From: Brevibacterium sp. JSBI002
Lineage (GTDB): Bacteria > Actinomycetota > Actinomycetes > Actinomycetales > Brevibacteriaceae
Direction of reading: 5' to 3'
DNA length: 64,000 nucleotides
Assembly (NCBI RefSeq): GCF_026013965.1
Contig: NZ_CP110341.1
Location: forward strand, 1,736,001 to 1,800,000
A program made the translations under genes and the position numbers. Every line of letters begins with the position of its first letter. The stretch's first letter is position 1. Under the pieces are notes generated by a model. The model worked only from the letters and a program-made list of their open reading frames with translations. It was not told the DNA's origin and made no database searches. Of this stretch, positions 24,397-33,343 are shown in pieces.

Positions 24397-25938
24397 TCAG
24401 GCTTGGCGCAGGCTGCGCTTGAGGATCTTCCCGGCTGAGTTCTTCGGCAGTTCGGCAACGAACTCCACCCGCTTGGGCACCTTGAACCCGGCCAAGCGGG
24501 ACTTGACGTGGCCGATGACATCGTCGGCCGACAGCGGCGGCTGTCCGTCCTTGAGGACGACGAAGGCGGCCACCGCCTCGATCCACTTCTCATCGGCAAT
24601 CCCGACCACAGCCACCTCGGCGACCTGCGGCAGCTCGAAGACGGCATCCTCGACCTGGCGGCTGGCGACCAGCACGCCACCCGTGTTGATGACGTCCTTG
24701 ACTCGGTCGACGACCTCGACGAAGCCCTCGTCGTCGACCTTGACGAGGTCCCCGGAATGGAACCAGCCGTTGTCGAACGCCTCGGCGGTGGCTTCCGGCC
24801 GGTTCCAGTAGCCTTCGCACAGCTGCGGCGACCGGTAGAGGATCTCGCCCTCCTCGCCGGTGCCGACGTCGTCACCGCCGGCGTCGACGACGCGGGTCTC
24901 GACGAACATCACCGGGCGACCGGCCGAACCCGGGTGATCGTCGTGCTCCTCGGGGCGCAGCACAGTGCACAGCGGGCCGAGCTCCGACTGGCCGAAGCAG
25001 TTGTAGAAGCCCAGCTGCGGAAGCCGTTGGCGCAGGCGCTCGAGGATCGGTCCGGGCATAATCGAAGCACCGTAGTAGGCCTTGTGGAGGCTGTCGAGGT
25101 TGCGTGTTTCGAGGTCGGGGCTGTTGGCCAATGCCACCCAGACAGTGGGGGCGGCGAAGAACGAATTGACCTCCCGTTCCTCGAAGATGGCGAGCAGCTG
25201 CTCGGGCACGGGCGCGGGGACGATGATGTTGTGCGCGCCGATCGACAGAAGCGGCAGCAGGAAGACGTGCATCTGCGCAGAGTGATAGAGCGGCAGGGCA
25301 TGGACCGCGCGATCGGTCGCGGCGAAGTCGAGGGACATCAGCGACGACAGGTACTCGTGCAGAAGGGCACGATGGGACATCACCGCACCTTTCGGCGCCG
25401 AGGTGGTGCCGGAGGTGTAGAGCAGCTGTGCCACGTCCGTGTCGTCGACGGAGAATTCTGCGCTGCCGGCAGGGGCGATGTCCTCCGCGGTGGCGACCGG
25501 AACGAGATCGGCGAAGTCGATCACCTGCGCCTCGGCTCCGGTCGGGGTTGAGGTGACGGCGGACTTGAGGTCGGAGTCGGCGAAGACGATCTCGGCACCG
25601 GAGTTGCTGAGGATGTAGTCGAGTTCGTCGCTCTTCAGCTGATAATTGACCGGCACGTGGATGAACCCGGCACGGGCGCAGCCGAGATAGAGGAGGACGA
25701 AGACGTCGGAGTTCTTCCCATAGGCGGCGACACGGTCGCCCTTGGTCACGCCGAGACGAACCAGTTCGCGGGCCACTGCGGTCACGGCAGAGTCGAGTTC
25801 TGCATAGGTCCAGGTTCGGTCGCCGAATTCGATGGCTGTATCGGTGGGGAAACGGCCGGCGCTGCGTCGGATGAGATCAGAGACCGTGGACGAGGTTCTG
25901 ATGACGGGTGATTCGGAGGAGGCGAGTGTAGTTGTCAT
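24397..25938 (-). CDS. AMP-forming acyl-CoA synthetase (FadD-like)
   Basis: A 513-residue ANL-superfamily ligase that activates a carboxylic acid through an acyl-adenylate. Motifs are the phosphate-binding loop LLYTSGTTSAPKGAVMSH, the A5-like YNCFGQSELGP, GWFHSGDLVKVDDEGFVEVV and the C-terminal catalytic lysine in LPKNSAGKILKR. Size and sequence suggest a medium- or long-chain fatty acid substrate. It converges with bioB and is monocistronic. Start ATG 25938. Confidence 0.9.
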   Translation of the reverse strand: MTTTLASSESPVIRTSSTVSDLIRRSAGRFPTDTAIEFGDRTWTYAELDSAVTAVARELVRLGVTKGDRVAAYGKNSDVFVLLYLGCARAGFIHVPVNYQLKSDELDYILSNSGAEIVFADSDLKSAVTSTPTGAEAQVIDFADLVPVATAEDIAPAGSAEFSVDDTDVAQLLYTSGTTSAPKGAVMSHRALLHEYLSSLMSLDFAATDRAVHALPLYHSAQMHVFLLPLLSIGAHNIIVPAPVPEQLLAIFEEREVNSFFAAPTVWVALANSPDLETRNLDSLHKAYYGASIMPGPILERLRQRLPQLGFYNCFGQSELGPLCTVLRPEEHDDHPGSAGRPVMFVETRVVDAGGDDVGTGEEGEILYRSPQLCEGYWNRPEATAEAFDNGWFHSGDLVKVDDEGFVEVVDRVKDVINTGGVLVASRQVEDAVFELPQVAEVAVVGIADEKWIEAVAAFVVLKDGQPPLSADDVIGHVKSRLAGFKVPKRVEFVAELPKNSAGKILKRSLRQA

Positions 25939-26056
25939 GATCCAAATATATGAGCCAGATCACGTTCGGCGAAAATCGTCCGCCGATCGCTGGCCAGGGT
26001 CCTCGGTCCCACGGTGCCGGCGATGTGTCCCGGTTCGGATGTAATAGTGTGGGGGC

Positions 26057-26911
26057 ATGAGACATCCGAAGGTGAGTGACTGCGTAGAGGTGTTCGACTC
26101 ACTGTGGCCCCCGGCCCTGGCCGAACCCTGGGATTCCGTGGGACTGGCCGTCGGCGACCCCGACGCCGAGGTCCAGTCGATCCTCGTGGCTCTTGATCCG
26201 ATGGATGCCGTGATCGCCGAGGCCGTCGTTCTCGGCGCGGATCTGGTGTTCAACCATCATCCGCTCATGCTCAAACCCGTGAAGTCGGTGAACGCCGCAA
26301 CCTTGAAGGGTGGAGCCGTCCACACTCTCATCAGCAACGATATTGCGCTGTTCAATGCGCACACGAACGCCGATTCGGCCCGCGGGGGAGTCTCCGATGT
26401 GCTCATCTCACTCTTGGGGATCGAGAGCGCGCAGCCACTGTCCCCGCATGACGAGGCTGATGATTCGGGACGCGGCTCGCTGCCGACCGGGATCGGCCGC
26501 GTCGGCGACCTTGACCGGCCCACACCGGTCCGGGACCTTGCCAGGCGACTGGCCGCGCAGCTGCCGCGCACCACGACCGGTGTGCGCATCGCCGGCGATC
26601 CCGCTGCGACAGCGACCCGTGTCGCGGTCTGCGGCGGCGCCGGCGACTCGCTGTTCGACGAGGTCCGGGCCAGCGGCGCCGACGTCTACGTCACCGCCGA
26701 CCTCCGCCATCACCCGGCCACCGAGGCGCTTGACGCGGCGAATCGTCGAGAGCGCGGACTCTCGCTCATCGACGTCTCCCACTGGGCGTCTGAGACAGTC
26801 TGGCTGAATGCGGCGGCCGAGGCACTCGAGACCGAATTCGCGCGGCGCGGGTTCACTGTCTCGCTGCAGCACTCGGCGGTCAACACCGACCCCTGGGTCG
26901 AACGGTACTGA
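26057..26911 (+). CDS. Nif3-like dinuclear metal centre protein
   Basis: A 284-residue NIF3/YbgI family protein. Metal ligands are visible in ADLVFNHHPLML, AHTNADSARGG (with the Asp) and DVSHWASETVWL near the C-terminus. The family binds two metals and has been proposed as a GTP cyclohydrolase-like hydrolase, but its role is not settled. ATG 26057. It precedes the zinc-ribbon gene by 14 bases, a conserved pair in actinobacteria. Confidence 0.9.
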   Translation: MRHPKVSDCVEVFDSLWPPALAEPWDSVGLAVGDPDAEVQSILVALDPMDAVIAEAVVLGADLVFNHHPLMLKPVKSVNAATLKGGAVHTLISNDIALFNAHTNADSARGGVSDVLISLLGIESAQPLSPHDEADDSGRGSLPTGIGRVGDLDRPTPVRDLARRLAAQLPRTTTGVRIAGDPAATATRVAVCGGAGDSLFDEVRASGADVYVTADLRHHPATEALDAANRRERGLSLIDVSHWASETVWLNAAAEALETEFARRGFTVSLQHSAVNTDPWVERY

Positions 26912-26925
26912 CAAGGAGACCGACG

Positions 26926-27654
26926 ATGCTCATCACCGACAGCCAGAGAACTGCGCTGCAGACCCTCATCGAACTCACCGCCCACGGGCGCGCCCTCCAG
27001 TTCGAACATGACAACCCGAAGAGGGCAGAGGAGCTGCAGGAGCTCATCTCCCGGCACAAGGAGCTCGGAGCGAAGCGGACCGAGGCCGCCGATGTCGTCG
27101 ACGGCCATCAGGACGCCATCACCGAAGCCGCCGGACTCATCGAAGCACAGCGATCGAAGATCGAGAAAAAGACCGCCGAGCTCAACGACGGTACCGGTCT
27201 GACCAGCAGAGATATGGTGAATCTGCAAGAGGAGATCGCCGGTCACAAAGCTCGGGTCGCCGAACTCGAAGAATCGCAGCTGGAGGAGATGGAGAAGCTC
27301 GAAGCCGCTGAAGACGAACTCGCGGCAGTCGATGACCGAATCGCCGAAGTCACGGCCTCCGGCAAAGAGGTGCAGACTGCGGTGAAGGACAGGAAGTCGG
27401 AACTGCGGGAACTCATTGCCGAGAACGAGGCAGCGGCGTCGGGCGCGAGGAGCGAGTTGCCGCAGCAGCTGCTCACGACATTCGATGCCAATGTCCGGCA
27501 GGGCGGTCCCGGAGCCGCCCTGCTCAATGGTCCGAACTGTCAGGCGTGCGGGCAGGAGATCGGCGGAGCGGTCTGGCACGGAATGCTCGGCGCCGATGCC
27601 AACGAAACCTATGAATGCGAAGAATGCGAGGCAGTGCTGCTGCGTCGCAGCTGA
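26926..27654 (+). CDS. Coiled-coil protein with C4-type zinc ribbon
   Basis: A 242-residue protein in two parts. Residues about 10-165 form a long charged coiled coil rich in Glu, Lys and Ala. The C-terminus has a four-cysteine zinc ribbon, CQACGQEIGG followed by YECEECEAVL. This is the zf-RING_7 family, which always accompanies Nif3 in actinobacteria. Nucleic-acid binding has been suggested but not shown. Start ATG 26926 after AAGGAG. Confidence 0.9.
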   Translation: MLITDSQRTALQTLIELTAHGRALQFEHDNPKRAEELQELISRHKELGAKRTEAADVVDGHQDAITEAAGLIEAQRSKIEKKTAELNDGTGLTSRDMVNLQEEIAGHKARVAELEESQLEEMEKLEAAEDELAAVDDRIAEVTASGKEVQTAVKDRKSELRELIAENEAAASGARSELPQQLLTTFDANVRQGGPGAALLNGPNCQACGQEIGGAVWHGMLGADANETYECEECEAVLLRRS

Positions 27655-27711
27655 TCCTGTCCCGGCTGATCTCGTCGACGTTGAAGGACAGAGTCGCTGT
27701 TGACGAGCCTC

Positions 27712-28491
27712 TCAGTCGCGGATGACGATCATGAGGTTCGCCGGTTTCGAGTTCGTCGAGGCTGTGAATTCAACCTCATAGAACTGCTCGGCCCGGGACA
27801 CAAGGTCTTCAGCCGTCTCCGGCAGGGCCCGATCATCGGAGAGCAGCCGACCGGCGAACTCGCCTCGATAGAACTTCGCCCAGTGGGAGACGACGCGACG
27901 TTTCCCGCCGCTGACGGACACCGCGCCCATGGTGACGACCTGATCGGTGGGACCCGGCCACACGGACCGGTAATCGCTCGAGCGGCAGTCGAGGGCCACC
28001 TCGGCGGGGTCGAGGGAGCAGGACTTCGCCAGAACCGGCTTCCAATAGGATGTCAGCTTTCCCAAGGTCCCCAGATCGGTCTTCATCGCCAGTCGGTAAG
28101 CAGGGATCTCATCGAGTCCGTGCACCCGGCCGAACAGGGCGGAGAATACGTGGACGTCGTGGAGGCGGTCCCGCAGCTTTTCGTCATCGTTCGACTGCGC
28201 CACCAGCTCGCCAGCGCCCATCGCCTCATAGAGCACACCGGAATAGGTGAGCAGCGCGGGGGCACAGGGGATCTCATCGAGGACGGTATTCCGTTCGACG
28301 TCCGCGGCGAGCGACGCGCCGACGCCGAGCTTCTCGAGGGCATCTCGGCGTTTCGAGACCTTCTTCAGCGCAGCGAGCACACGCTTGCGCTTCGTGGTGA
28401 GTTCCGGAGCCGAGAGACCGTCGAGATCGAGCGTGGGACCGGTCGGCGACGGAGTCTTGCCCTCGGAGGGCGGCAGGAGGATCTTCACCAC
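27712..28491 (-). CDS. yaaA: Peroxide stress protein YaaA (DUF328)
   Basis: A 259-residue member of the YaaA family, with KILLPPSEGKTP at the N-terminus, YSGVLYEAMGA near residue 85 and the C-terminal RRVVSHWAKFYRGEFAGRLL. In E. coli YaaA lowers free iron during peroxide stress and binds DNA. It starts with tandem GTG codons (28491 or 28488) and diverges from the RNase P RNA gene. Confidence 0.88.
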   Translation of the reverse strand: MVKILLPPSEGKTPSPTGPTLDLDGLSAPELTTKRKRVLAALKKVSKRRDALEKLGVGASLAADVERNTVLDEIPCAPALLTYSGVLYEAMGAGELVAQSNDDEKLRDRLHDVHVFSALFGRVHGLDEIPAYRLAMKTDLGTLGKLTSYWKPVLAKSCSLDPAEVALDCRSSDYRSVWPGPTDQVVTMGAVSVSGGKRRVVSHWAKFYRGEFAGRLLSDDRALPETAEDLVSRAEQFYEVEFTASTNSKPANLMIVIRD

Positions 28492-28621
28492 CCCATCGTA
28501 TGATCACGCAGTGACGCGGCTGGGACCGGGTGCGGATGAGGTTGATCACGTTCGGTCTCCGGCCTCCGCTGCGTGTGGGTGCCGTGTGCGTGGGGGAGTC
28601 GCGGAGCGACTACACTGGGAT

Positions 28622-29000
28622 GCTTGAGGACAGGTCACCAGACGGTCGCGGCTCTCTTCGTGAGGGCTGAGGAACGTCCGGGCTCCACAGAGCAGGGATG
28701 GTGGGTAACACCCACCCGGGGCGACCCGCGGGCCAGTGCAACAGAAAGCAGACCGCCCAGTTCCGACTGGGTAAGGGTGAAACGGTGGTGTAAGAGACCA
28801 CCAGTGCGGCGGGTGACCGTCGCTGCTGGGTAAACCCCATCCGGAGCAAGATCAGACAGACGACGTTCGAGGCTGCTCGCCGAGTCGTCGGGTGGATTGC
28901 TTGAGGCCGGTGGCAACATCGGTCCCAGATAGATGACCGTCAGGCGAGAAGGGCAACTGACTCGTCGACAGAACCCGGCTTATCGGTGGCCTGTCCTCAT
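28622..29000 (+). ncRNA. rnpB: RNase P RNA (bacterial type A)
   Basis: The catalytic RNA of tRNA 5' processing. The conserved P4-region strand GAGGAACGTCCGGGCTCC (28668-28685) and the 3' partner ACAGAACCCGGCTTAT (28968-28983) are present. Termini pair as GAGGACAGGTC (28626-28636) with GGCCTGTCCTC (28988-28998), forming P1. GGGTAAACCCC near 28830 and the AGATAGATGACCGTC stretch are further class A landmarks. A TACACT -10-like element lies at 28611-28616. The ends are approximate within a few bases. Confidence 0.95.
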
Positions 29001-29025
29001 TCTCAGCGTCTTCGGCTGTGTCCTC

Positions 29026-29859
29026 TCAAGACGGACTGCGACGGACCTTCGCCTTTCCGTCGTTGACTGCGATCATCGCGGCTCCCACGATTCCGGCGTT
29101 GTTGTACAGCTTCGCCGCCTTGAGTTTCGCCCGCGTCCTGATGAGCGGCAGGAACTGGTCATGGGACTTCGAGACGCCACCGCCGACGATGATGACGTCG
29201 GGCGCGACCAGCAGTTCAATCTGGGCATAGTACTGCTGCAGCCGCGCCGACCATTCCGGATATGTCAGTCCCAGCCTGGTCCTGACCGATTCCGCTGCCT
29301 GTGTCTCGGCATCGGCGCCGTTCATCTCGATATGGCCGAGCTCGGTGTACGGAACCAGCCGGCCCTGAGTGAACAGTGCGGTTCCGATTCCCGTGCCCAA
29401 CGTCGTCAGCAGCACCGTCTTCTTCCGGTGCTTGCGTCCGGCACCGAAGGTCATCTCGGCCAGTCCGGCGGCATCGGCGTCGTTGAGGAAGTACACGGTG
29501 CGGCCCGTGCTCTCGCCGATGATGTCGGCGATGGGCGAACCGACCCAACTCTGGTCGAGGTTCGCCGTGTATTCGACGAGTCCTTCGCGGATGACGCCGG
29601 GGAATCCGCAGCCGACCGGAAGGGAGTCGATAGCGGCACGGTCGGCGACGAGTTCGAGTTCGACGGCACGTTCGCTCAGCGCATCCAACACCGTGGCGAT
29701 CGTCGCAGCCACGGCATCCGGGGTGCTCGGCTTCGGAGTGAGCTCGCGCAGCCTCTTGAACGGCAGCTTGCCCGTCACCGTGTCGACGAGTGCCGCTTTG
29801 ATCCCGGTGCCGCCGATGTCGATTCCGATCGCAAAGCGTGGTGAGGTCTCCGCGCTCAA
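29026..29859 (-). CDS. ppgK: Polyphosphate glucokinase (ROK family)
   Basis: Phosphorylates glucose using polyphosphate or ATP, an actinobacterial trait. The roughly 277-residue protein has the phosphate-1 motif FAIGIDIGGTGIKAALVD, LDQSWVGSPI with the glucose contact region, LNDADAAGLAE with the catalytic Asp, and LLTTLGTGIGTAL. It follows map, whose end (GAG GAG AGC TGA) supplies the ribosome-binding site. TTG 29859 then has ideal spacing, while ATG 29874 would overlap map by 14 bases. Either start leaves the ROK domain intact. Confidence 0.9.
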   Translation of the reverse strand: MSAETSPRFAIGIDIGGTGIKAALVDTVTGKLPFKRLRELTPKPSTPDAVAATIATVLDALSERAVELELVADRAAIDSLPVGCGFPGVIREGLVEYTANLDQSWVGSPIADIIGESTGRTVYFLNDADAAGLAEMTFGAGRKHRKKTVLLTTLGTGIGTALFTQGRLVPYTELGHIEMNGADAETQAAESVRTRLGLTYPEWSARLQQYYAQIELLVAPDVIIVGGGVSKSHDQFLPLIRTRAKLKAAKLYNNAGIVGAAMIAVNDGKAKVRRSPS

Positions 29860-29860
29860 C

Positions 29861-30769
29861 TCAGCTCTCCTCATGTGCGGGTCCGGCGGCAATCGCGGTG
29901 TCGGCATCGGGCAGAGTCAGGATATCGGCACCGGATTCGGTCACCACCAGCGTATGCTCGAACTGAGCGGAGCGCTTGCGATCCTTCGTCACCACGGTCC
30001 ACGAATCATCCCAGACGTCCCAGTCGATCGTGCCGAGGTTGAGCATCGGTTCGATCGTGAAGATCATTCCCGGTTCCATCGTCTCCGCGTGGGCGGGAGC
30101 CGCGTCATAGTGCGGGATGATGAGCCCGGAGTGGAATTCGCGTCCGACGCCGTGCCCGCTGTAGTCGCGCACGACTCCATAGTCGAAGCGCTTCGCGTAC
30201 TTCTCGATCACCCGTCCGATGACGTTGATCTGACGCCCCGGCTTGACCGCCTTGATTCCTCGCATCATCGACTCGTAGGTGCGTTCGATGAGCAGACGGG
30301 ACTCCTCATCGGCGTCTCCGGCGGTGAATGTGTAGTTCGTGTCTCCGTGCATGCCCTGGTAGTAGGCGGTGATATCGACATTGACGATGTCGCCGCCTTC
30401 GATGACGGTCGAATCGGGGATGCCGTGGCAGATCACCTCGTTGACGGAGGTGCACACGGATTTCGGGAAACCGCGATAGCTCAGCGTCGACGGGTACGCT
30501 CCGTGATCGCACATGAACTCGTGCGCCACCCTGTCGATGTCGTCGGTCGTGATGCCGGGGACGATCATCTCGCCGACGGCAGCCAGGGCATTGGCCGCGA
30601 TCCGACCGGCCGCCCGGACCACCTCGACCTCCTCGGGGCTGTAGAAATTGTTTCCCCGACCTTCATCGGCGTCGGCGCGACCGACGTACTCCGGGCGGGG
30701 GATGTCCTTCGGCACACCGCGTTCGGGCGAAATGGTGCCGGGCGTGAGCAGGCGAGTGTGAACAGTCAT
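29861..30769 (-). CDS. map: Methionine aminopeptidase, type I
   Basis: Removes the initiator methionine. The 302-residue protein carries an N-terminal extension of about 45 residues, as in actinobacterial MapB-type enzymes. Metal ligands are visible: [17 protein letters not shown] (two Asp), [13 protein letters not shown] (His), [10 protein letters not shown] (Glu) and [10 protein letters not shown] (Glu). Start ATG 30769. It forms an operon with ppgK and diverges from a GntR/FCD gene. Confidence 0.95.
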   Translation of the reverse strand: MTVHTRLLTPGTISPERGVPKDIPRPEYVGRADADEGRGNNFYSPEEVEVVRAAGRIAANALAAVGEMIVPGITTDDIDRVAHEFMCDHGAYPSTLSYRGFPKSVCTSVNEVICHGIPDSTVIEGGDIVNVDITAYYQGMHGDTNYTFTAGDADEESRLLIERTYESMMRGIKAVKPGRQINVIGRVIEKYAKRFDYGVVRDYSGHGVGREFHSGLIIPHYDAAPAHAETMEPGMIFTIEPMLNLGTIDWDVWDDSWTVVTKDRKRSAQFEHTLVVTESGADILTLPDADTAIAAGPAHEES

Positions 30770-30894
30770 GATGGTGTCGATCCTATGCTGGAAACGCGGC
30801 TTTGTCCCGCTGCCCGGTCGCCTGTCGATGCCGCGGTGCGGTGCCGGTGGAGTCTAGAATCGGAAGCAGCCGTGCCAAGGAAGCGGGAGGCAGA

Positions 30895-31620
30895 TTGAGC
30901 GACGACACGACATCGGCGGGCCACGAGTTCGCTGGACTGGGCGAAGTGGTGAGCCTGACGAGCGCGCCGCAGCAGATCGCCGACCATATCCTCTCCGGAA
31001 TCGCCGTCGGAGCGCTGCCGGAAGGCACCCTGCTGCCGGGTGAACGCACGTTGGCCGCGGATCTGCAGGTGTCCCGTTCCAGCGTGCGCGCAGCTCTGCT
31101 GCGGTTAGAGCGTCTCGGAGTCGTCGAGCGCCGCCGTGGACGCGGGGGAGGGACGTTCGTCAAGACCGCCCGCCCCGAGGCGCTGGCTCCCATGGCCGGC
31201 AGAATCGACGAATTCCATGCCGAACGGCGGAACCTGCTCGACGCCCGCGCCGTCTTCCAGAATTCTCTAGCGGCGACAGCCGCACTGCGACGCACCGAGG
31301 AGGAGCTGAGCGAGCTCCGGGAACTGGCCGAGGTCTATTCGCAACGCGCCGAGGCGGCCGCCGCGCGCACGGCGGACGCGCAGTTCCATTTCGCCATCGC
31401 CCGTGCCGGGCACAACCCGGAACTCGTGCGCATGGCCATCGACCTCGATACGAAGATCAACGCCGGTTTCCGTCACGACCCGTTCTCTCCAGAGCTCTTC
31501 GACCACGCTGTGGACGACCACGCTGCGATCGTCGAGGCGATCGCCGCCGGAGACGCCGCAGCGGCGGGAAGGCTCTGCGAAGAGCACTTCAGGTACACGA
31601 CCATCGTCCCCCGCCCCTAA
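30895..31620 (+). CDS. GntR family regulator, FadR/FCD subfamily
   Basis: A roughly 241-residue regulator with an N-terminal winged helix (IADHILSGIAVGALPEGTLL ... LQVSRSSVRAALLRLERLGV) and a C-terminal all-helical FCD domain (DAQFHFAIARAGHNPELVRM ... DHAAIVEAIAAGD), whose Asp/His residues usually bind a metal and a small carboxylic acid. TTG 30895 with GGGAGG just upstream gives the best start. It converges with ald. The target is unknown; lactate, pyruvate or acyl-CoA responses are typical of the family. Confidence 0.88.
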   Translation: MSDDTTSAGHEFAGLGEVVSLTSAPQQIADHILSGIAVGALPEGTLLPGERTLAADLQVSRSSVRAALLRLERLGVVERRRGRGGGTFVKTARPEALAPMAGRIDEFHAERRNLLDARAVFQNSLAATAALRRTEEELSELRELAEVYSQRAEAAAARTADAQFHFAIARAGHNPELVRMAIDLDTKINAGFRHDPFSPELFDHAVDDHAAIVEAIAAGDAAAAGRLCEEHFRYTTIVPRP

Positions 31621-31693
31621 CCCAATTACTACCTGACGGCGGCCCAGCAACCTCGCGCCAGGTTGCTGGGCCGCCGTCAGGTAGTAATAGGGG
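31621..31693 (+). repeat. Long palindromic element, copy A, acting as terminator
   Basis: A perfect 29-bp inverted repeat: the left arm (31625-31653) starts ATTACTACCTGACGGCGG and ends CCCAGCAACCT, and the right arm is 31660-31688, around a 6-base loop. It begins right after the GntR/FCD stop and is followed by GGGGTTTTT, so it can end that transcript; ald converges from the other side. A second copy is at 41451-41521 and shares the core. Confidence 0.85.
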
Positions 31694-31697
31694 TTTT

Positions 31698-32816
31698 TCA
31701 GTTGGCTAGGGCGTGGGCCACGGACACTGCTTCGAAGCCGAATGCCTCGGCGACGTTGTCGTTCGTGACGTGCCCGTTGTGGATGTTGAGACCACGGGCC
31801 AGAGCCGAATCGTTCGACAGTGCCTTGTGCCACCCCTGGTTAGCGACCTTCACAGCAAAGGGCAGAGTCGCATTCGTCAGCGCCGCAGTGGCTGTGTTCG
31901 GCACCGCACCCGGCATGTTCGCCACGCAGTAGTAGACCGAGTTATGGACGGTGAACGTCGGATCGTCGTGAGTCGTCGGATGAGAATTCTCGAAGCAACC
32001 GCCCTGGTCGATGGCGATATCGACGAGCACCGATCCCGGCTTCATCCCAGCGACCATCTCGTCGGTGACGAGCTTCGGCGCCTTCTTGCCCGGGATGAGC
32101 ACCGAACCGATGACGAGGTCGGCGGTGGCCAGCGACTTCGTGATCTCGTACTTGTTCGACACCTTCGTGCCGATGGCACCTGCGAAGGTCTCATCGATCT
32201 GCCGCAGACGCGGAATGTTGATGTCGATGACCTCGACGGTCGCTCCGAGGCCCAAAGCCATCCGGGCGGCATTCGTCCCAGCCACACCGGCACCGATGAC
32301 GACGACATTCGCCCGCTCGACCCCGGGGACACCGGACAACAGGATCCCGCGGCCGCCGTTGGCCTTGAGCAGGCTGTGAGCGCCGACCTGAGTCGACAGG
32401 CGTCCGGCGATCTCGCTCATCGGAGCCAGCAGCGGCAGTCCGCCGCCGTCGGGCTGGACGGTCTCATAGGCGATGGCGGTGGTGCCGGCCTCCATGAGCG
32501 CCGTGGTGAGCGCCTCATCCGCGGCGAGGTGGAGGTAGGTGAACAGGACGAGATCCGTGCGCAGGAAGCCGTACTCCTGGGCGATCGGCTCCTTGACCTT
32601 GAGCACGAGGTCGCCGGCGGCCCACGTGGTGGCGGCGTCAGGGGCGATCTTCGCTCCGGCAGCCTCGTATTCGGCATCGGCGATGAAAGAGCCCTCACCG
32701 GCTCCTGCCTGCACGGTGACCTCATGGCCGTGGGCGACGAGTTCATGGACGCCGGCAGCGGTGATGGCGACTCGGAACTCATTGTTCTTGACCTCGGTGG
32801 GCACTGAAATGCGCAT
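31698..32816 (-). CDS. ald: Alanine dehydrogenase
   Basis: NAD-dependent interconversion of alanine with pyruvate and ammonium. The 372-residue protein has the N-terminal catalytic signature MRISVPTEVKNNEFRVAITA, KVKEPIAQEYGFLR with the substrate lysine region, FTYLHLAADEAL with the catalytic His, and the Rossmann motif VVIGAGVAGTNAARMALGLG. Start ATG 32816 has AGGAG fifteen bases upstream and GAAGGA nearer. It is a single gene between two convergent or intergenic boundaries. Confidence 0.95.
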   Translation of the reverse strand: MRISVPTEVKNNEFRVAITAAGVHELVAHGHEVTVQAGAGEGSFIADAEYEAAGAKIAPDAATTWAAGDLVLKVKEPIAQEYGFLRTDLVLFTYLHLAADEALTTALMEAGTTAIAYETVQPDGGGLPLLAPMSEIAGRLSTQVGAHSLLKANGGRGILLSGVPGVERANVVVIGAGVAGTNAARMALGLGATVEVIDINIPRLRQIDETFAGAIGTKVSNKYEITKSLATADLVIGSVLIPGKKAPKLVTDEMVAGMKPGSVLVDIAIDQGGCFENSHPTTHDDPTFTVHNSVYYCVANMPGAVPNTATAALTNATLPFAVKVANQGWHKALSNDSALARGLNIHNGHVTNDNVAEAFGFEAVSVAHALAN

Positions 32817-33135
32817 GGTGTGTCCTTCTCTCCTGATCGTGTGCCGCAGGGGCGGAGGCGGCCGACTTCTCCGTCGGTCGTCCATGATGACAACTCTATT
32901 CCTTAGAAGGTTTGGAGAGCAAACCTTTAAATCTGTTTTCGTCACCAATGATGCGAAATCAGTGCGTCTGGGTGCCAGATATCGCGGAAAACATGATTCC
33001 AGTCGGGCTCAGACTGCACCAAAGATGCAGATAGGGCGCTTCCAACGCATAAGCGACACATTCCGTCAGTTCGCGACTTGAAACGGTAAGCTGAAAGCGT
33101 CAATGCAGAACCCCGCAGAGGAGAGAAGGCTCGCC
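32817..33135. other. Intergenic region between ald and the SPOR-like gene, with a palindrome
   Basis: No gene is visible in this 319-base divergent region. At 32907-32927 AAGGTTTG-GAGAG-CAAACCTT forms a perfect 8-bp dyad, 91 bases upstream of the ald start and in locally AT-rich DNA. It is a candidate operator for ald. The rest contains no structure I can support. Confidence 0.5.
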
Positions 33136-33339
33136 ATGGGACTCTACGAAGATATCGACGACCCGAACTCGAAGTACTACTTCAACCTCGAGACGAACAC
33201 CGTGGAAAAGGGCCTGGTCAGCGACTGGACCCACCGCATGGGGCCCTACGAGACCGAGGAGGTCGCCCGCGCCGCCCTGGAGAAGGCACGTGAACGCAAT
33301 CAGCAGTGGGACGAAGACGACGAGAAGTGGAACGGCTGA
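33136..33339 (+). CDS. Small SPOR-domain-like protein
   Basis: A 67-residue acidic protein, MGLYEDIDDPNSKYYFNLET onward, with VSDWTHRMGPYETEEVARAA matching the small SPOR-like actinobacterial family. No signal peptide is present, so it is probably cytosolic. ATG 33136 has GAAGG seven bases upstream. It lies four bases before glnA2 and is probably co-transcribed with glnA2-glnE; a role in nitrogen control is only suggested by position. Confidence 0.75.
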   Translation: MGLYEDIDDPNSKYYFNLETNTVEKGLVSDWTHRMGPYETEEVARAALEKARERNQQWDEDDEKWNG

Positions 33340-33343
33340 ATAG

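Noticed and set aside
28550..28620. rnpB promoter with a dyad (AGTCGC-GGA-GCGACT) as a regulator site
   Set aside because: The TACACT element has no convincing -35 at the right distance, and the dyad overlaps it in a GC-rich setting where short dyads are frequent.
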